Shown here: in pieces, positions 1 through 11,855 of the stretch
Layout of the letters: the number at the start of each line of letters is the position of its first letter
Position numbering within the stretch: the stretch's first letter is position 1
From: Cladocopium goreaui
Taxonomy: Eukaryota; Sar; Dinophyceae; Suessiales; Symbiodiniaceae
NCBI GenBank assembly: GCA_947184155.2
Contig: CAMXCT020001114.1
Location: forward strand, 1-64,000
Length of the DNA: 64,000 bases
Reading direction: 5' to 3'
Translations under genes and position numbers: made by a program
The notes under the pieces: generated by a model
The model's input: the letters and a program-made list of their open reading frames with translations, nothing else
What the model was told of the DNA's origin: nothing
The model's database searches: none

Positions 1-400
1 TTATATATATTAAATATAATATTATATATAATATCAAATATAATAATAAATATAATTAAAATAATATATTATATAAATATTATTCAACATATTATATATA
101 TAAATAACAATATTATTTAATATAAATAATTAATTATTTAATTCCAAAATGTTTTAACCTATTATTAATTCAAAATCCTTATAATTCAAATAAGCCTATT
201 TATTATAATAATATTCGATTTATTAGATTAGATAATAATAATAATTCAATATTTAGATATAAAAATAATTATTATATTATAAAATATTATTCAAATTTTA
301 TTTTATAATATTTCAAAATAATAACAACAATTCTTTAAATATTTACATATACATATATTCAATATATTTAAAAATAATGCAATTTATATAGGAATGCAGG
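1..400. repeat. very AT-rich low-complexity stretch
   Basis: Almost only A and T, with ATTAT/TATATA words and no open frame of note. Nothing coding is seen. An organelle-derived insert cannot be excluded but no gene supports it. Confidence 0.6.
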
Positions 401-401
401 A

Positions 402-828
402 ATTATATCATATATATTCTAGGATGTCCTAAAAGATCTAAAAGCCCAAAGAAACACCCCTTACCAGGGTGCCCAAAAAGAACATCCTTTTGTTTAGGAT
501 CTGGGCATACAATTAAATGAGGCCGTTCCCACCCTATGCACTCTTTTGCCACAATTACCCTGGTGTTTTGCTGCGCATCATTGCGTGTCTTTGACGTGTC
601 ATGTCGCTTGGTAAGGGGTGCCCAAAAAGTGTGCCTTGCCAAGAGAGGCTTCCAAAAAACACCAAGCAGCGTGTCGGATGCTTCTCAGGTAGGGGTAATG
701 TTTGCTATTTCTTGTTGATTTTTGGCAATGTTCGACAGCTTTGGGAATCCGTGAATGGGCCAGGGCGCACAAAAGCAATGGTTTGCAGAGAAAAGAGACG
801 TTTAAGACTATTCTTGGATTGGAAGTGA
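402..828. other. non-coding, short repeats only
   Basis: GGTGCCCAAAAAG occurs at about 468 and 618. Short open frames overlap on both strands, with no splice pattern or recognisable protein. Confidence 0.4.
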
Positions 829-957
829 TATATATATATATACATATTATATATATATATACATATTATATATATATATACATATTATATATATACATAT
901 ATTATATATATACATATGTATATATATATATACATATATATATATGTATATATATAG
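829..957. repeat. TA/TATACA microsatellite
   Basis: Imperfect (TA)n broken by ACATAT and GTATAT words. Similar tracts occur at 2065-2195, 8795-8850, 23015-23150, 30255-30520, 34290-34425 and 56028-56115. Confidence 0.9.
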
Positions 958-959
958 TG

Positions 960-1750
960 TATATAACATACATCTTGAATCTGGACGCATTTGGTAACAT
1001 CTTTTTTGGAATCATGTCACCTTCTTTCCTGCCACTGAAAAGATACAACATGAATCGATTGGCCAAGCGAAGACACAAATTCAAACGCTGCTGTGAAGTC
1101 CCCGAAAATGCCTTTCAAAGACCCTCTGGTAGTCTCACCAATGGGCCAATGGATACTTTCCATTCCTTGATGATTTCATGATTTCCACATTTTCCAACAA
1201 ATCGGGATTTCCCATTGCTCTGTTACAGGATATACTAAGTCGTGGCGCCTCGCAGTAGAACAAATGGAAACCTGGCCGATCTTGATGCGTTTTGGGTAAC
1301 GAAAAGTCATGCTCTGCTATTGAAATGGACCCCCAATGAAACCAACCAGGGGGTCAACGTTCATCTGGCATTAATATCATCCTAGGAATCGTAAGTGATT
1401 CATAACCAATGGTTGGAACTCAGGTGCATATGGCAATAGCCAAACCCAGCTGACTGACCGAAGGGTACGGAGTTATATATATATATACGTATATATTATA
1501 CATAAAAGATCATACGAGCTTGTCTCAAAATAGGGTACTGGAACCCCGCATTCCAGTGGTTTAAACCAACATTTCACCGTCAAACAAACAAATCCTCATG
1601 TTGTTGGTGATACCCCATGAATGTCCTATCATATCCACTACAGGTTTAGTCTCTGTATTTTTCTGGACAAACCTCATCTAAGTCATAATCTAACTCGTTT
1701 CTATTGATTACATCATCACTTATTCCATTTTAAACTTGCTATCCATTGGG
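960..1750. other. no gene seen
   Basis: Mixed composition. A plus-strand frame at 1010-1180 (LAKRRHKFKRCCEVPENAFQ) is weak. From 1600 the sequence has the GTTGGT/GGATAT words common to introns here. Confidence 0.4.
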
Positions 1751-1751
1751 G

Positions 1752-1873
1752 GTGACATTATATAGCCCAAATCCCCATATTGTTGGTTATATCCCCATCA
1801 AATGGTTGGTTCAACCTCCCATAAGCATGGCTGATTAGCCCATAGAGATTGACATCACCCAATAATTGTTGGT
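1752..1873. mobile_element. short inverted-repeat element with GTTGGT motif
   Basis: Ends CCATTGGGGGTGACAT and GACATCACCCAATAATTG are inverted. The interior holds CCCCATATTGTTGGTTATAT, a word that recurs in many non-coding parts of the window (for example 19110, 39665-39735, 57400). Confidence 0.5.
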
Positions 1874-2542
1874 CAAACTAGTTGTGTTCTTTGTTGGTTG
1901 CCCCGCCACTTCTCTGCAAAATATCCGAAGCGGACCGCTTCCACTCCGAAACGGAGGGCTGCAGGCATTGCGCGGCGTAACGAAAGCCACCTGACAGCTT
2001 GGCAGCGAATCCTAGTGGTCGTCATCCCAAATTTTCTGTTGGGATTTCTGATTACACAGTGTACATACATATATATATATATTATAGATACACAACTATA
2101 TGATGTATATAATTGTATGTATGTATGTATATATATATATATACGCAATGTGTACAGCAATGACATACACATATATATATATATATATACAATTACATGT
2201 CTATATCATACAAGTAGAATTATCTATGTGTATAAATAATTCGCTAGGGGGCTGACGTTTGCCCGAAGCAATTTTGGTTGCGGGTTCAAAACCCATAATT
2301 ACCAGTTGTGAACTGGGAAGAATGATCTTAGACTTGAGAATAAGGGCCCCCTTGGGGGCGAATCATCGTTCGAATCTAATGATATTCCATATGGAACCCC
2401 AAAGAATTGATATTTTTATACACATTTATTTACAGCAGGAAACATTCCGAAGCCATGCAAATCATATAAACTAGGACAAATCCATATGAAAACCAACTCC
2501 GTCCAAAAACCATCTAAATGCATCTCAAACCCTGGTAGTTAC

Positions 2543-2650
2543 CACCGGAGATCCAAAGCGCCCCGAATCACCTCTTGCAGCTTCGAAGGATTGTTGTCCT
2601 CTGGGCCCGGATCGATCACCCATTGGAAAACCGATGAACATCGATGTGGC
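2543..2650 (-). CDS. orphan exon, unknown protein
   Basis: Frame QWVIDPGPEDNNPSKLQEVI RGALDLRW, left at a GTAACT or GTGGTA donor near 2,543. The acceptor is not certain. It is adjacent to a GTGATACCAT tandem array at 2,668. Confidence 0.45.
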
Positions 2651-2667
2651 CACAGGCTTTTGACACG

Positions 2668-2752
2668 ATGATACCATGTGATACCATGTGATACCATGTG
2701 ATACCATGTGATACCATGTGATACCATATGATACCATATGATACCATATTAC
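2668..2752. repeat. 10-bp tandem repeat GTGATACCAT
   Basis: About eight copies of GTGATACCAT or ATGATACCAT, followed by a short inverted copy (ACCATGGTAATGATATATGG). It sits directly beside the exon at 2543-2650. Confidence 0.85.
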
Positions 2753-3912
2753 CATGGTAATGATATATGGTAAATGCCATGGTAATGATACCATATATCG
2801 CTGGGGGATTTCCCGTTGTTTTTCATTTTTTGGTGTCAAAATCCGGCCTTGGAAAGCCATCCCAGGTCACCGCCTTGCCTGGTACCCATGGTTCATGGTG
2901 AATCATGGGGGTAATCATGGTTAATCAATAATTGAACATGGTTAACGAGGGTTAATGATGATTAATCATGATTATTATGGTGAAACATAGTATTATGATT
3001 ATGATATGATGGTTAATGATGGTTAACGATGGTTAATGATGGTGAAACATAGCATTATGATTATGATCATCATATAATCAGAGGAATCATTTTCAAAGGG
3101 TGAATTTTAATCATGTGTCGTCATCTTGTTCGAAAGTTATTCTCGCTACTAATCATCATGTGCAATGAGACGTTGTGATACGGGGATATCAACAAATAAA
3201 CCATTGATTGGTGATCTAATCTAGCGATGGGAAATCCACATCGGCAAATAGATTGCTGTGCCTTCTTTCAAGAACCTGGTATCACCTGGTTCATGGCTTC
3301 AACCAATCCCAAAATACTCTCAACCGAGTCGAAATGCGACCAATTTCTTGTTGCAACTTATGTGGCCCACTACACAGTAATCTTCGTAAAGCAATAGTAA
3401 CTCATAGTAAAACCATCCTGGAATTTAAGATAAATGGATGGTAGGAACCATGAACGTATGGGTGGTTTATTATTGCTTTACTAGCATTGCTGCTGGTCTG
3501 TCTTTTTTCATTGGCTTCTATCTATAATATATATATATAAATAATATACATACATGTGTATCCCAGATTCAAGAAAAAACACTGCATCCACGAAACCCTT
3601 GATCTTTCAAATTTATTGCCATGGCACCAGGCCAGCATTGAGCCCTGCTGGACTCCTAATGCTCGATCTTGGCACATAAGACATATTACAGGATCGAACC
3701 AGTCATTTTCTTTGGTTTGACATCCACACTTCTGTTTGTAAAATCATTTGTATGGGCCTGCTTCCAGATTTTCATCTCTCAAACCTGCATTTCTACAATC
3801 ATCATTAAAATCTTTATGGCATCTTTATGGCTTCAATCCTCATTTTCCATCGTTTTTATGGCTTAAGTCCACATTTTCATCGTTTTTATGGCTTTCGACC
3901 AGGTCTCCCCAC

Positions 3913-4022
3913 CGTGCAGTACCCGTGCACTCCGAGCGTTCCGTGGCCAGCGATGCGAAGCGTCCGCTGTTGGCATTCCGCAGGAAGCCCTGACGATCCG
4001 CGGTCCCAGTGACCTCGGCCAT
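3913..4022 (-). CDS. probable first exon, unknown protein
   Basis: Starts at an ATG in a GCCATGG context and reads MAEVTGTADRQGFLRNANSG RFASLATERSECTGTAR to a GTGGGG donor. It is strongly GC-rich compared with its surroundings. Inverted-repeat elements lie just upstream at 4100-4420. No family is recognised. Confidence 0.5.
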
Positions 4023-4099
4023 GGCAGGCCATAGGAAAACCATAGGAAAACCATAGAAAAATGGTGGTTTTATGGGATTTGATGGGATTTAATGGCATT

Positions 4100-4209
4100 T
4101 ACCCTCTGGTGAACCAACATAGCAATGGAAAATGGCCATTGAAATAGTGGATGTTTTCCCATTAATAGCATGGTGATTTTCCATTGCTATGTTAGTTCAC
4201 CAGAGGGTA
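4100..4209. mobile_element. inverted-repeat (MITE-like) element, family A copy 1
   Basis: Arms 4100-4133 and 4176-4209 are inverted copies with one mismatch in 34 bases. The outer end is TACCCTCTGGTGAACCAACA. No open frame. It is 110 bp long, in a non-coding stretch upstream of the exon at 3913-4022. Confidence 0.8.
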
Positions 4210-4315
4210 GATAATCATAGTAATACCATGGCAATGGGTATTAAATTAATGGGAATAATGGATGGAATAACATACTGTAGCAATATGGGAATATCATAGC
4301 AACTATGGGACATGA

Positions 4316-4420
4316 TACCCTCTAAACTGACACTTCACTATTGACATGGCCATAGAAAGTTCGTTGATTTACCTATTAAAATGGTGATTTTCTATAGCTA
4401 TGTCAGTTTACCAGAGGGTA
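4316..4420. mobile_element. inverted-repeat element, family A copy 2
   Basis: 105 bp, ending TCAGTTTACCAGAGGGTA on the right and beginning TACCCTCTAAACTGACA on the left. It shares the internal word ATGGTGATTTTCTATAGCTA with copy 1 and copy 3. The left arm is more decayed. Confidence 0.7.
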
Positions 4421-4865
4421 CATATCAAATCACAATGGGAATATCATAAAACCAGCAATGGGGTGCATATAAAAACTGGATTTAACTGTGGTAACAAGCT
4501 GCATAAGTTGGGATATGAGCCGGTTTTATCACCCACTTATTAGTGGTTTGTCTGAAAATCAGAATATTATTGTTATTATGGAATTCAAAGGAATATTCAT
4601 GGATATTAGCTATATATAATCACATATTGATGCATATTTAATGGCTCATATAACCAGCAATATTGGGAATATAATGGGAATATAATGGGAGTATTGAGGG
4701 AATAAACGCGAATACATCACCAACAATAAGAAACACATATCCCATCCAATTTTCAACAGTAGTTTGGGTCAGATACATCAATGTTTGCAGTCTTTGAAGA
4801 TATTTGAAGCATTTTCCAGGAACGACGAAGTTGAAGCGGTAACATCTAACAGGAACAGATCCAAT

Positions 4866-4945
4866 CTATAGAGGTTCCGTCGGCGTCGAGTCCTGAGGTC
4901 CCCGGCTGACATTTCGATGTAGATTCTTTTTGCCTCGCGGATCCC
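4866..4945 (-). CDS. possible exon, unknown protein
   Basis: Frame IREAKRIYIEMSAGDLRTRR stays open beyond the GC-rich core. Acceptor TTCCACCGG is not canonical. Weak. Confidence 0.25.
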
Positions 4946-5736
4946 GGTGGAAAAACATGTTGGAAACCACCAACGGGGTGTACTGGACGGTTCATGACTG
5001 AATGCTACAGCTCAATGGACACAAACCCATATTAGTTGTGACCTTCACACAGTCTTTGCATTGGAGAGATTTTGCACAGCATGGATCAAAAATGATCAAA
5101 ATATCTCAAAATCTGGAACTCTGCGAAAAAATATAAATTGTCTACCCTGTGGCAATCTGACCAGACAATGGAAAATTCCTTTGCTTAGAGGAAAAAAACA
5201 TCTAGAATCTTGAAGATTTTGCATTGCTGGGCCAAGGGCACTTCTAGTGGACCGAAACCATCCTGGTTGACATTGCCTTCTCGCTGTTGGTCACCAACAC
5301 ATGGCGTCCACGCACTTGATTGCATGCCTCTCACTGCACTGTCTGAACTCAAACACGCCCGACACGTGTAGAAACGTCAAAGACTTGTGTAAAAACATGC
5401 AAAACAAATGAGTTGTGCATGGAAAAAATCCACACGTATCCCAACAACAAGCAGCAGGCAGCTCCCATTCTTGGCTCCTTCTCTTCTCGCGCCGGCTTTG
5501 GCATTTCCTGCGAAGAAAATTGGGGCGTTTGTGAAAATCTTTGCTCGCGAACAGTACAACACAGACACAAATGCTTCTGCCGATACAAACCATAACTGAC
5601 ATTCTTCATCACATCTGTGGATTTGTGGTGTGTACCTTTGGATACGTTTGATCAATTACCAACCTTGACTCAAATAAAACGAGTTTGGGGGGCCTCTCTG
5701 TCTTTGTTCACACCCCCAAAAAAATCTGGGACATAA

Positions 5737-6375
5737 TAGGGAAATAAATACGGACATCATAGGGAAATTAACAGGAACATAAAAAAAGAAATAAACCGGG
5801 AATTAAATAGGACAATACATAGGGAATAAATAGGGAAATAAATAGGAGGGTAAACAGGGAATAAATAGGGACATAAATAGGGAAATAAATAGGAGGATAA
5901 ACTGGGAATAAATAGGGACATAAATAGGGAAATAAATAGGATGATAAACTGGGAATAAATAGGTACACAAATAGGGAACAAAAAAAATAAATAGGGAACC
6001 AAATAGGAGGATAAACTCGGAATACATAGGGACATAAATATGGAAATTAAAAACAAATAAATAGGGACATCAACGGGTCATGAATACATGCATAGATAAA
6101 CTAGAGGGACATAAATGGGAACATAAATAGGGACATGAATAGAGAAATAAATTGGGACATAAATAGGGAAACACATAGGGAAATTAGATGGATCTACATA
6201 GGGAAATAACTAGGGAAACAAATAGAGAATTAAATGGGTACATAAGTAGGGAACTAAGTATGGAAATTAGAGGGAAATGAATAGGGAAATGCAAAAATAA
6301 ATTATTGGTACATAAATATGTAAATAAATAGGAACTAGAGAAATAAATAGGGAAATTGGAGGTAAATAAATAGGG
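5737..6375. repeat. AATAGGGA minisatellite
   Basis: About 640 bp of imperfect units such as AATAGGGACATAAATAGGGA and AATAGGAGGATAAACTGGGA, built from a unit of 12 to 16 bases. Open frames across it are low-complexity and not genes. Confidence 0.9.
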
Positions 6376-6439
6376 GAGCCTCTCTGTCTTTGTCCACACC
6401 CTTAAAAAATGGACTGGGGCGACTGGGCCTCAATTTCTT

Positions 6440-6545
6440 TTGGGGAGCTGCGACTTTCAGTGATGCCCTGGACACCTGGTCCCTGTCCTTGTCCCAAATC
6501 TTCACACAATCCTCTCCATCACCAGCAAGCATTGCTTCGCCCTTT
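6440..6545 (-). CDS. possible exon with WD-like motif
   Basis: Frame MLAGDGEDCVKIWDKDRDQV recalls the end of a WD40 blade (VKIWD), but a single short match is not proof. Boundaries are not defined. Confidence 0.3.
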
Positions 6546-6971
6546 CCTGTCTCGCATCCCGCACATTTGCTTCAAAGTCAAGAGCAATGTCTTGGGGCAC
6601 CATTGGACAAACCAACCAGCAAAGCACAGTTATTCGGCACCACAAGGCCTTTAAAACCACAAAAATCAAGCATCTTGTTGGAACGTGCCCTAGATTCTTT
6701 GCGTAGTTTTGTCCAAGAATCTAGGGCACCGCACTTAAACCCGTGATATATCTTGATATCCCACCCAGGGCCCGGACGGCGCTCCGCTTCCCAACGCGCT
6801 CGGGTGAAGAGTGACAAATCCACGATCCTTGGACTCCAGGCATCGTCAAAACGGGAGGCGACCGTCAATTTTCTCGTTCGATTTGGTGGAATAGTGTGAT
6901 TGGTTTCGTTTTTGGTTTTCCGCCTTCGTTTCCTGGGCCCCCGTCAAAAATATCCTAAAATGTAATAATCT

Positions 6972-7690
6972 GTTTAAGGATAGGAAAAGGAAAGGAAAAG
7001 ACAAGGGAAAGAAACAGGAAAAAAAAAGGAAAAGGACAGGAAAGGGAAAGGAAACAGGAAAGGAAAAGGAGAAGAAAACGAAACAGTAAAAAAAAAACAA
7101 GGGAAAAGAAAAGGGAAAAAGGAAAGCAAACAGCAAAGGAAAAGGAAAAGGAACTCAAAGGGAAAAGAAAAGGAAAAGGAACAGGAAAATACAAGGAAGA
7201 ACGAATGGACACAGGAAAAACAGGAAAAGGAAAAAGGACAGTAAAGAAAAAGGAAGAGAAAAGGAAACAGATAAGGAGGAAAGCCAAAAGGAAAGAAACA
7301 AAGGAAAGGAAGACAGGAAAGGAAGGCAGGAAAGGAAGGCAGGAGAGCAAGGCAGGAGAGCAAGGCAGGAAAGGAAGGCGAGAAAGGAAGGCGAGAAAGG
7401 AAGGCGGGAAAGGAAGGCGGGAAAGGAAGGCGGGAAAGGAAGGGAAAGGAAGGGAAAGGAAGGGAAAGGAAGGGAAAGGAAGGGAAAGGAAGGGAAAGGA
7501 AGGGACAGGAAGGGAAAGGAAGGGAAAGGAAGGGAAACGAAGGAAAAATGAAGGGAAAGGAAGAAAGGAAGGGAAAGGAAGGGAAAGGAAGGGAAAGGAA
7601 GGGAAAGGAAGGGAAAGGAAGGGAAAGGAAGGGAAAGGAAGGGAAAGGAAGAGAAAGGAAGAGAAAGGAAGGAAGGGAGGAAAGGGAGGA
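6972..7690. repeat. polypurine tract (GGAAA / AAGGGAAAGG array)
   Basis: About 720 bp almost free of pyrimidines on the plus strand. From about 7430 it is a 10-bp tandem array of AAGGGAAAGG. Strand asymmetry like this can form triplex DNA. Confidence 0.9.
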
Positions 7691-8243
7691 AAAGGCCGTG
7701 GTCTGGTCAGAGTTGTTTTCATGAATTCTGGCTTCGTTTTGGCTTCATTCCGGATCACCGACAGAACCCCCATTTCAACAAAAACTATCACAGAAAAAAA
7801 GAGAACAACCAAATTGAAATCAAAAGGCAAAAAGGAAGGATGGCCGTGCAAAGAAAAGCACAAGGAAAGAATGCAAGGATAAAAGGACGAAGCAGAATGT
7901 CTTCCAAGAAACAGGCTTCGTGCTTCGTTTTCCGGCTTCGTTTCCCAAATAATATGCAACATATGCTCCGCTATTCCACTTTTAGTTGACATCGCGACGT
8001 CGACCTTTTGTCTATGGCTCATATATAACTATATATATATGTACATAAATATGACATTACATGAGGATATCTTAGTGCAGAATATACGTCATTTATGTGG
8101 GATTATCAAATACATTTGGAATATCAATGATATAGGATACACCCCCCTATAGTCGTTTGCTGGATGCAATTGATGGGCAAAGGAAAATACTGTCAAACCC
8201 CAGCAAAAACTTGACTCTGGCACTGGCTCCGCTTTTTGTCCAG

Positions 8244-8333
8244 TCACTGTTTGCCGTTCATCTTTGGATTCGCAGCCAATTTTGATCCGCATTTCGCGTT
8301 TCGAAGAGATTCCTTCGCTTCATCCTGCCGCAC
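8244..8333 (-). CDS. short exon, unknown protein
   Basis: After acceptor GGCCTGCAG|GTG the frame reads VRQDEAKESLRNAKCGSKLA and reaches a TGA at 8,244. Another frame on the same strand is also open. Possibly the same gene as the exons at 8.96-9.64 kb. Confidence 0.35.
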   Translation of the reverse strand: MRQDEAKESLRNAKCGSKLAANPKMNGKQ

Positions 8334-8963
8334 CTGCAGGCCTCACAGTTTTTGACCATCAAATGGCACTGTTGGAATCCCAAAAAAACAGTTGAAAGAT
8401 CGTGTTCCAAACCCATGGCTTTCCAGGGTTTCATAGGCTTCCAAGGTTCCAAAAAGTCGATGGACATTAGTAAACAGAGACAAGCAGAGAAGGATCCCTC
8501 AGGTTCAGACTAGCAAGTTCCTTCGCAGCTGCTATTAAACGATTCGTAGACCTGCCAAGGTGGGGCCAACGAGTTCATGAATCGAAAAAACCGGATTGAA
8601 TGTATTTTTTGCTTAAAATAAACCTTTAAATCTAAGGGCTACTGGCACCAGAAAGGGAAACCAGTTGTCATTCTTAGCGCAGAATTTCCACACTGGTTTT
8701 GCTCGCCCCCAAACTGATTTGAATCTCTGCCCCCAACCTGATTTGAATCTCTGCTTGATCAAGGCCTCTCCAGATCTGCATATTACATACATACATGTAT
8801 ATATATATATATACATACACATATATGCATATATATATATACATACATATTAAAAAACCCAATATATCATTACATATCTATCCGTATATACACACATGTA
8901 TATCTTGGCTTCTCGCCTCGCCCTAGTGGAGAGGGATATGTCAAGATCCCCTCATCCACTCGC

Positions 8964-9000
8964 CTGGATGTAGACCATTCTTCAACACCAGCTGCTGCAC
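8964..9000 (-). CDS. short exon, unknown protein
   Basis: Acceptor GCCAGAG|GTG, frame VQQLVLKNGLHP, GC donor CCAG|GCGAGT; 37 bases. Reading on without splicing ends GEWMRGS and a stop, so it may instead be terminal. Confidence 0.35.
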
Positions 9001-9433
9001 CTCTGGCAATCGCAACAAATTTAAGCGTCTCTCAAATAATAGACATCTGGACATCCACCATCATCTATATTATACTATATACATATGATATATATATATA
9101 TATATATGTATAGACCTACTAAGTTCTACCCATATGTATCTACGATCAGTTCTTCCATGTTCTTCCCATATATGAGTACAAATACAACAATATTTAAAAC
9201 AGCACTCATCCACAATTTCAAGTCGCTTCGCGGCCTTTGTGTGCATTAAACATACAGGCTCTACAAGGTTCCTTATTTCTTGATGAAACTCCCACGAGCC
9301 ACCTTAAACGGAGTCAATTTGTCGGATGGGTCCATAGAAGGTGGTGTCCCATATTTAGCTAAGTTGGTTTATGGCTCCAATCATTAGGGTATTTATGGGG
9401 TTTAAGCAACAAACATAACCATACCTGCCATAC

Positions 9434-9640
9434 CTTTGGGGGGTACCGCCTTGTATGAACCTCGGTGTACAAACCAAGGGCCAGATCGCTGCTCTGGGGC
9501 ACTGTTCAATGCTGTAGCCGTGTCTGCCAGCACTCGGGTGGTGCTATCCATAGCTTTGAAGCGCTGCAGCTTTGCACCTCCGATGGGGATAGGAGTTCCA
9601 TGGAGTCTCGCAATGATAGACAAATTGTATACAAGTTGTT
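9434..9640 (-). CDS. orphan exon, unknown protein
   Basis: Long exon reading RLHGTPIPIGGAKLQRFKAM, STTRVLADTATALNSAPEQR and SGPWFVHRGSYKAVPPK, leaving at a CCCAAAG|GTATGG donor. The acceptor is unresolved. High coding quality; no family recognised. Confidence 0.5.
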
Positions 9641-10984
9641 CCAAGATCTTATAGGATATTTAAAGATGGTAATATTTGATGATATTTACAGTGATTTCAA
9701 TTTATGATGTCGACATAGTCTTGTCTAATGCTCTCCAGGTTTCCAGCCTTTCTATCTGTTTTAAGGTTGATACATTTGTATTAGGTCAAACGTAGCTGCC
9801 ACATAATGGACTCATATCGATCGTTTTTTTCTTTCTGGTATTGAACCATCCATGTTTTGGGGACACATTTTGAACGAAACTGGTGACAGGGGAATCAAAA
9901 TGTTGAGATGTGAGGAGTTACTTTCTCTTGGGCACTCATTTGCCCTCGACTCAATGGAATCGCAATGTCAATGCGGAAATATGACAATGATCAATGGGAT
10001 TTTGGAGCAGCAAGGAGTACCCATGAGCACCCCATGTTTGGACAAAACCCAAATCAAACAAACCTGAGATCAGCACGGAAAGTCAACAAGCGGGCACGAT
10101 GAGCTTCAACCCTCCTGGCAAGGCGACAGCCTCTCTATAGCTGGATTCCCATTTTGTCAAAAAAACACTGTTGGCTTTGACACATCCAAATATTCGGAGT
10201 TCAGACTGATCAGACTGACTGTAGCAATGAGAAAACAAAACTCATTAATCCATTCATCGATGGGTTTGTCTGAAAAAAGGCTATCAGTAGCACCAAAATT
10301 CCATGGTTGGTATTCATCGTTCCTATTATTTGCTGGCCAACACTTGGGGGGTATACTAACCAAATATTTCCCAGCACACTGCCCTCATGGTGCCCTTCCA
10401 AGCATGCCAGTGTTTCTGGGTCCAGGTCTTAACACCTGCAAGGATCATCATCACTTGCTAGATCATTGCCATCCCAAAGATCCTTTTGGTTGAAACCTGT
10501 TGAATCCACATGGAGATGCGTCAAACATTCTGTGAAAAATTCCAATATGGATGGGTTTTGTCCAAAAAGTGATACAAAATGGTCGTTATTGGGTGCGTTG
10601 GTACCCAATGGACCCTGATGGCCCCATAGCCGCATGATTCTTGATGTGTTTCCATAGGTTTCCAGTGATTTTGACAACGTTTTCTAATGTGGCAACCCCC
10701 CTAATATAAACCATAAACAGCAACTGCCAGTAAGGAAACATTTGGGGGGCATAAGCATCATCACATATCATCGCAGTTCCGGGGCATACTCAATAATAAA
10801 CGCAATAAACGCATACATTTTTTTACCAGTAGTGCCGCACAAGGCGGTGGCGGAAGTTTCAAAAACAGGAAACCTATAGGAGAAGTTGGTTGTTGTGAAT
10901 CACGGATGGCAGAGCTAATCCACTGATAGACTGAAAGGTGGTTGGAGTTGTGTTTTTTGGAGTGGTTGCAATGGTTGCAGTGGT

Positions 10985-11795
10985 CACCTCGCCATAACTG
11001 CTGGATGTAGTGTGGTGTCGTGCAGTTGTAGCTGTAGTTGTAGTGTAGTGTAGCGGAGTTGTAGTTGTATGTAGTGCAATTAGTGTAGCGTACTTGCAGT
11101 TGCAGTTGCAGTTGTAGGTGTGGTGTAATTAGTGTAGTGTAGTGTAGTGTAAAGTAGTGTTGTGTACTCTAGTGTGGTATAATGTAGTGTAGCCTAGCGT
11201 AGTGTAGTGTAGTTTTCGTTTTAGTTGAGTGTAGTGTAGTGTAATTAGTATAGTTTAGTGTAATGTAGTGGTAGTTGTAGTTGTATTTGTAGTGTAATGT
11301 AATGTAATTAGTGTAGTGTAGTGTTGTGTATATAATGTAGTGTAGTTGCAGTTGTATTTGTAGTTGCGGTGTGCTGCAGTGTAATTAGCGCAGTGTAGTG
11401 TAGCGTAAAAAAGTAAAAGTAGTAGTAGTAGTAGTAGTAGTAGTCGTCGTAGTAGTCGTAGTAGTCGTAGTAGTCGTAGTAGTCGTAGTAGTCGTAGTAG
11501 TAGTAGCAGTAGTAGTAGTAGCAGCAGCAGCAGTAGTAGTTGTTGTTGTTGTTGTGGTGTAATTAGTGTAGCGTAATTAGATGTAATTAGATGTAATGAG
11601 GTGTAAATAGATGTAATTAGATGTATTTAGGTGTAATTATATGTAATCAGTGTAGTGTAGTGTAGTGTAATTTGTGTAGTGTAATGTAGCGTAGTATATT
11701 CGTATTTGTAGTCGTAGTAGTGTAGTGTAGTGTCGTGTCGTGTAGTGTAGTGGTAGTGGTAGTCGTAGTCGTAGCCATAGTCGTAGTCGTAGTTG
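10985..11795. repeat. GTGTA / GTA / GTCGTA satellite-like array
   Basis: About 800 bp of GTGTAGTGTA words with interludes GTTGTAGTTGTA, (GTA)n at 11408-11450 and GTCGTA at 11440-11495. A TGTAATTAGA block lies near 11570-11650. Confidence 0.9.
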
Positions 11796-11846
11796 TCTAT
11801 CTATCTATCTATCTATCTGTCTGTCTGTCTGTCTGTCTGTCTGTCC
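11796..11846. repeat. (TCTA)n(TCTG)n microsatellite
   Basis: Six TCTA then about seven TCTG units. It separates the GTGTA array from the dispersed repeat that follows. Confidence 0.95.
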
Positions 11847-11855
11847 GCAAGCTTG

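Noticed and set aside
1..400. Organelle DNA insert
   Set aside because: Extreme AT content alone is not evidence; no organelle gene or motif was found.
5757..6056. Hydrophobic minus frames that look like membrane proteins
   Set aside because: Direct translation of the AATAGGGA minisatellite.
6955..8022. Long open frames on both strands (355 codons minus, 225 codons plus)
   Set aside because: They run through the polypurine array and read only Phe/Pro/Leu/Ser or Lys/Gly/Arg/Glu repeats; low-complexity artefacts.
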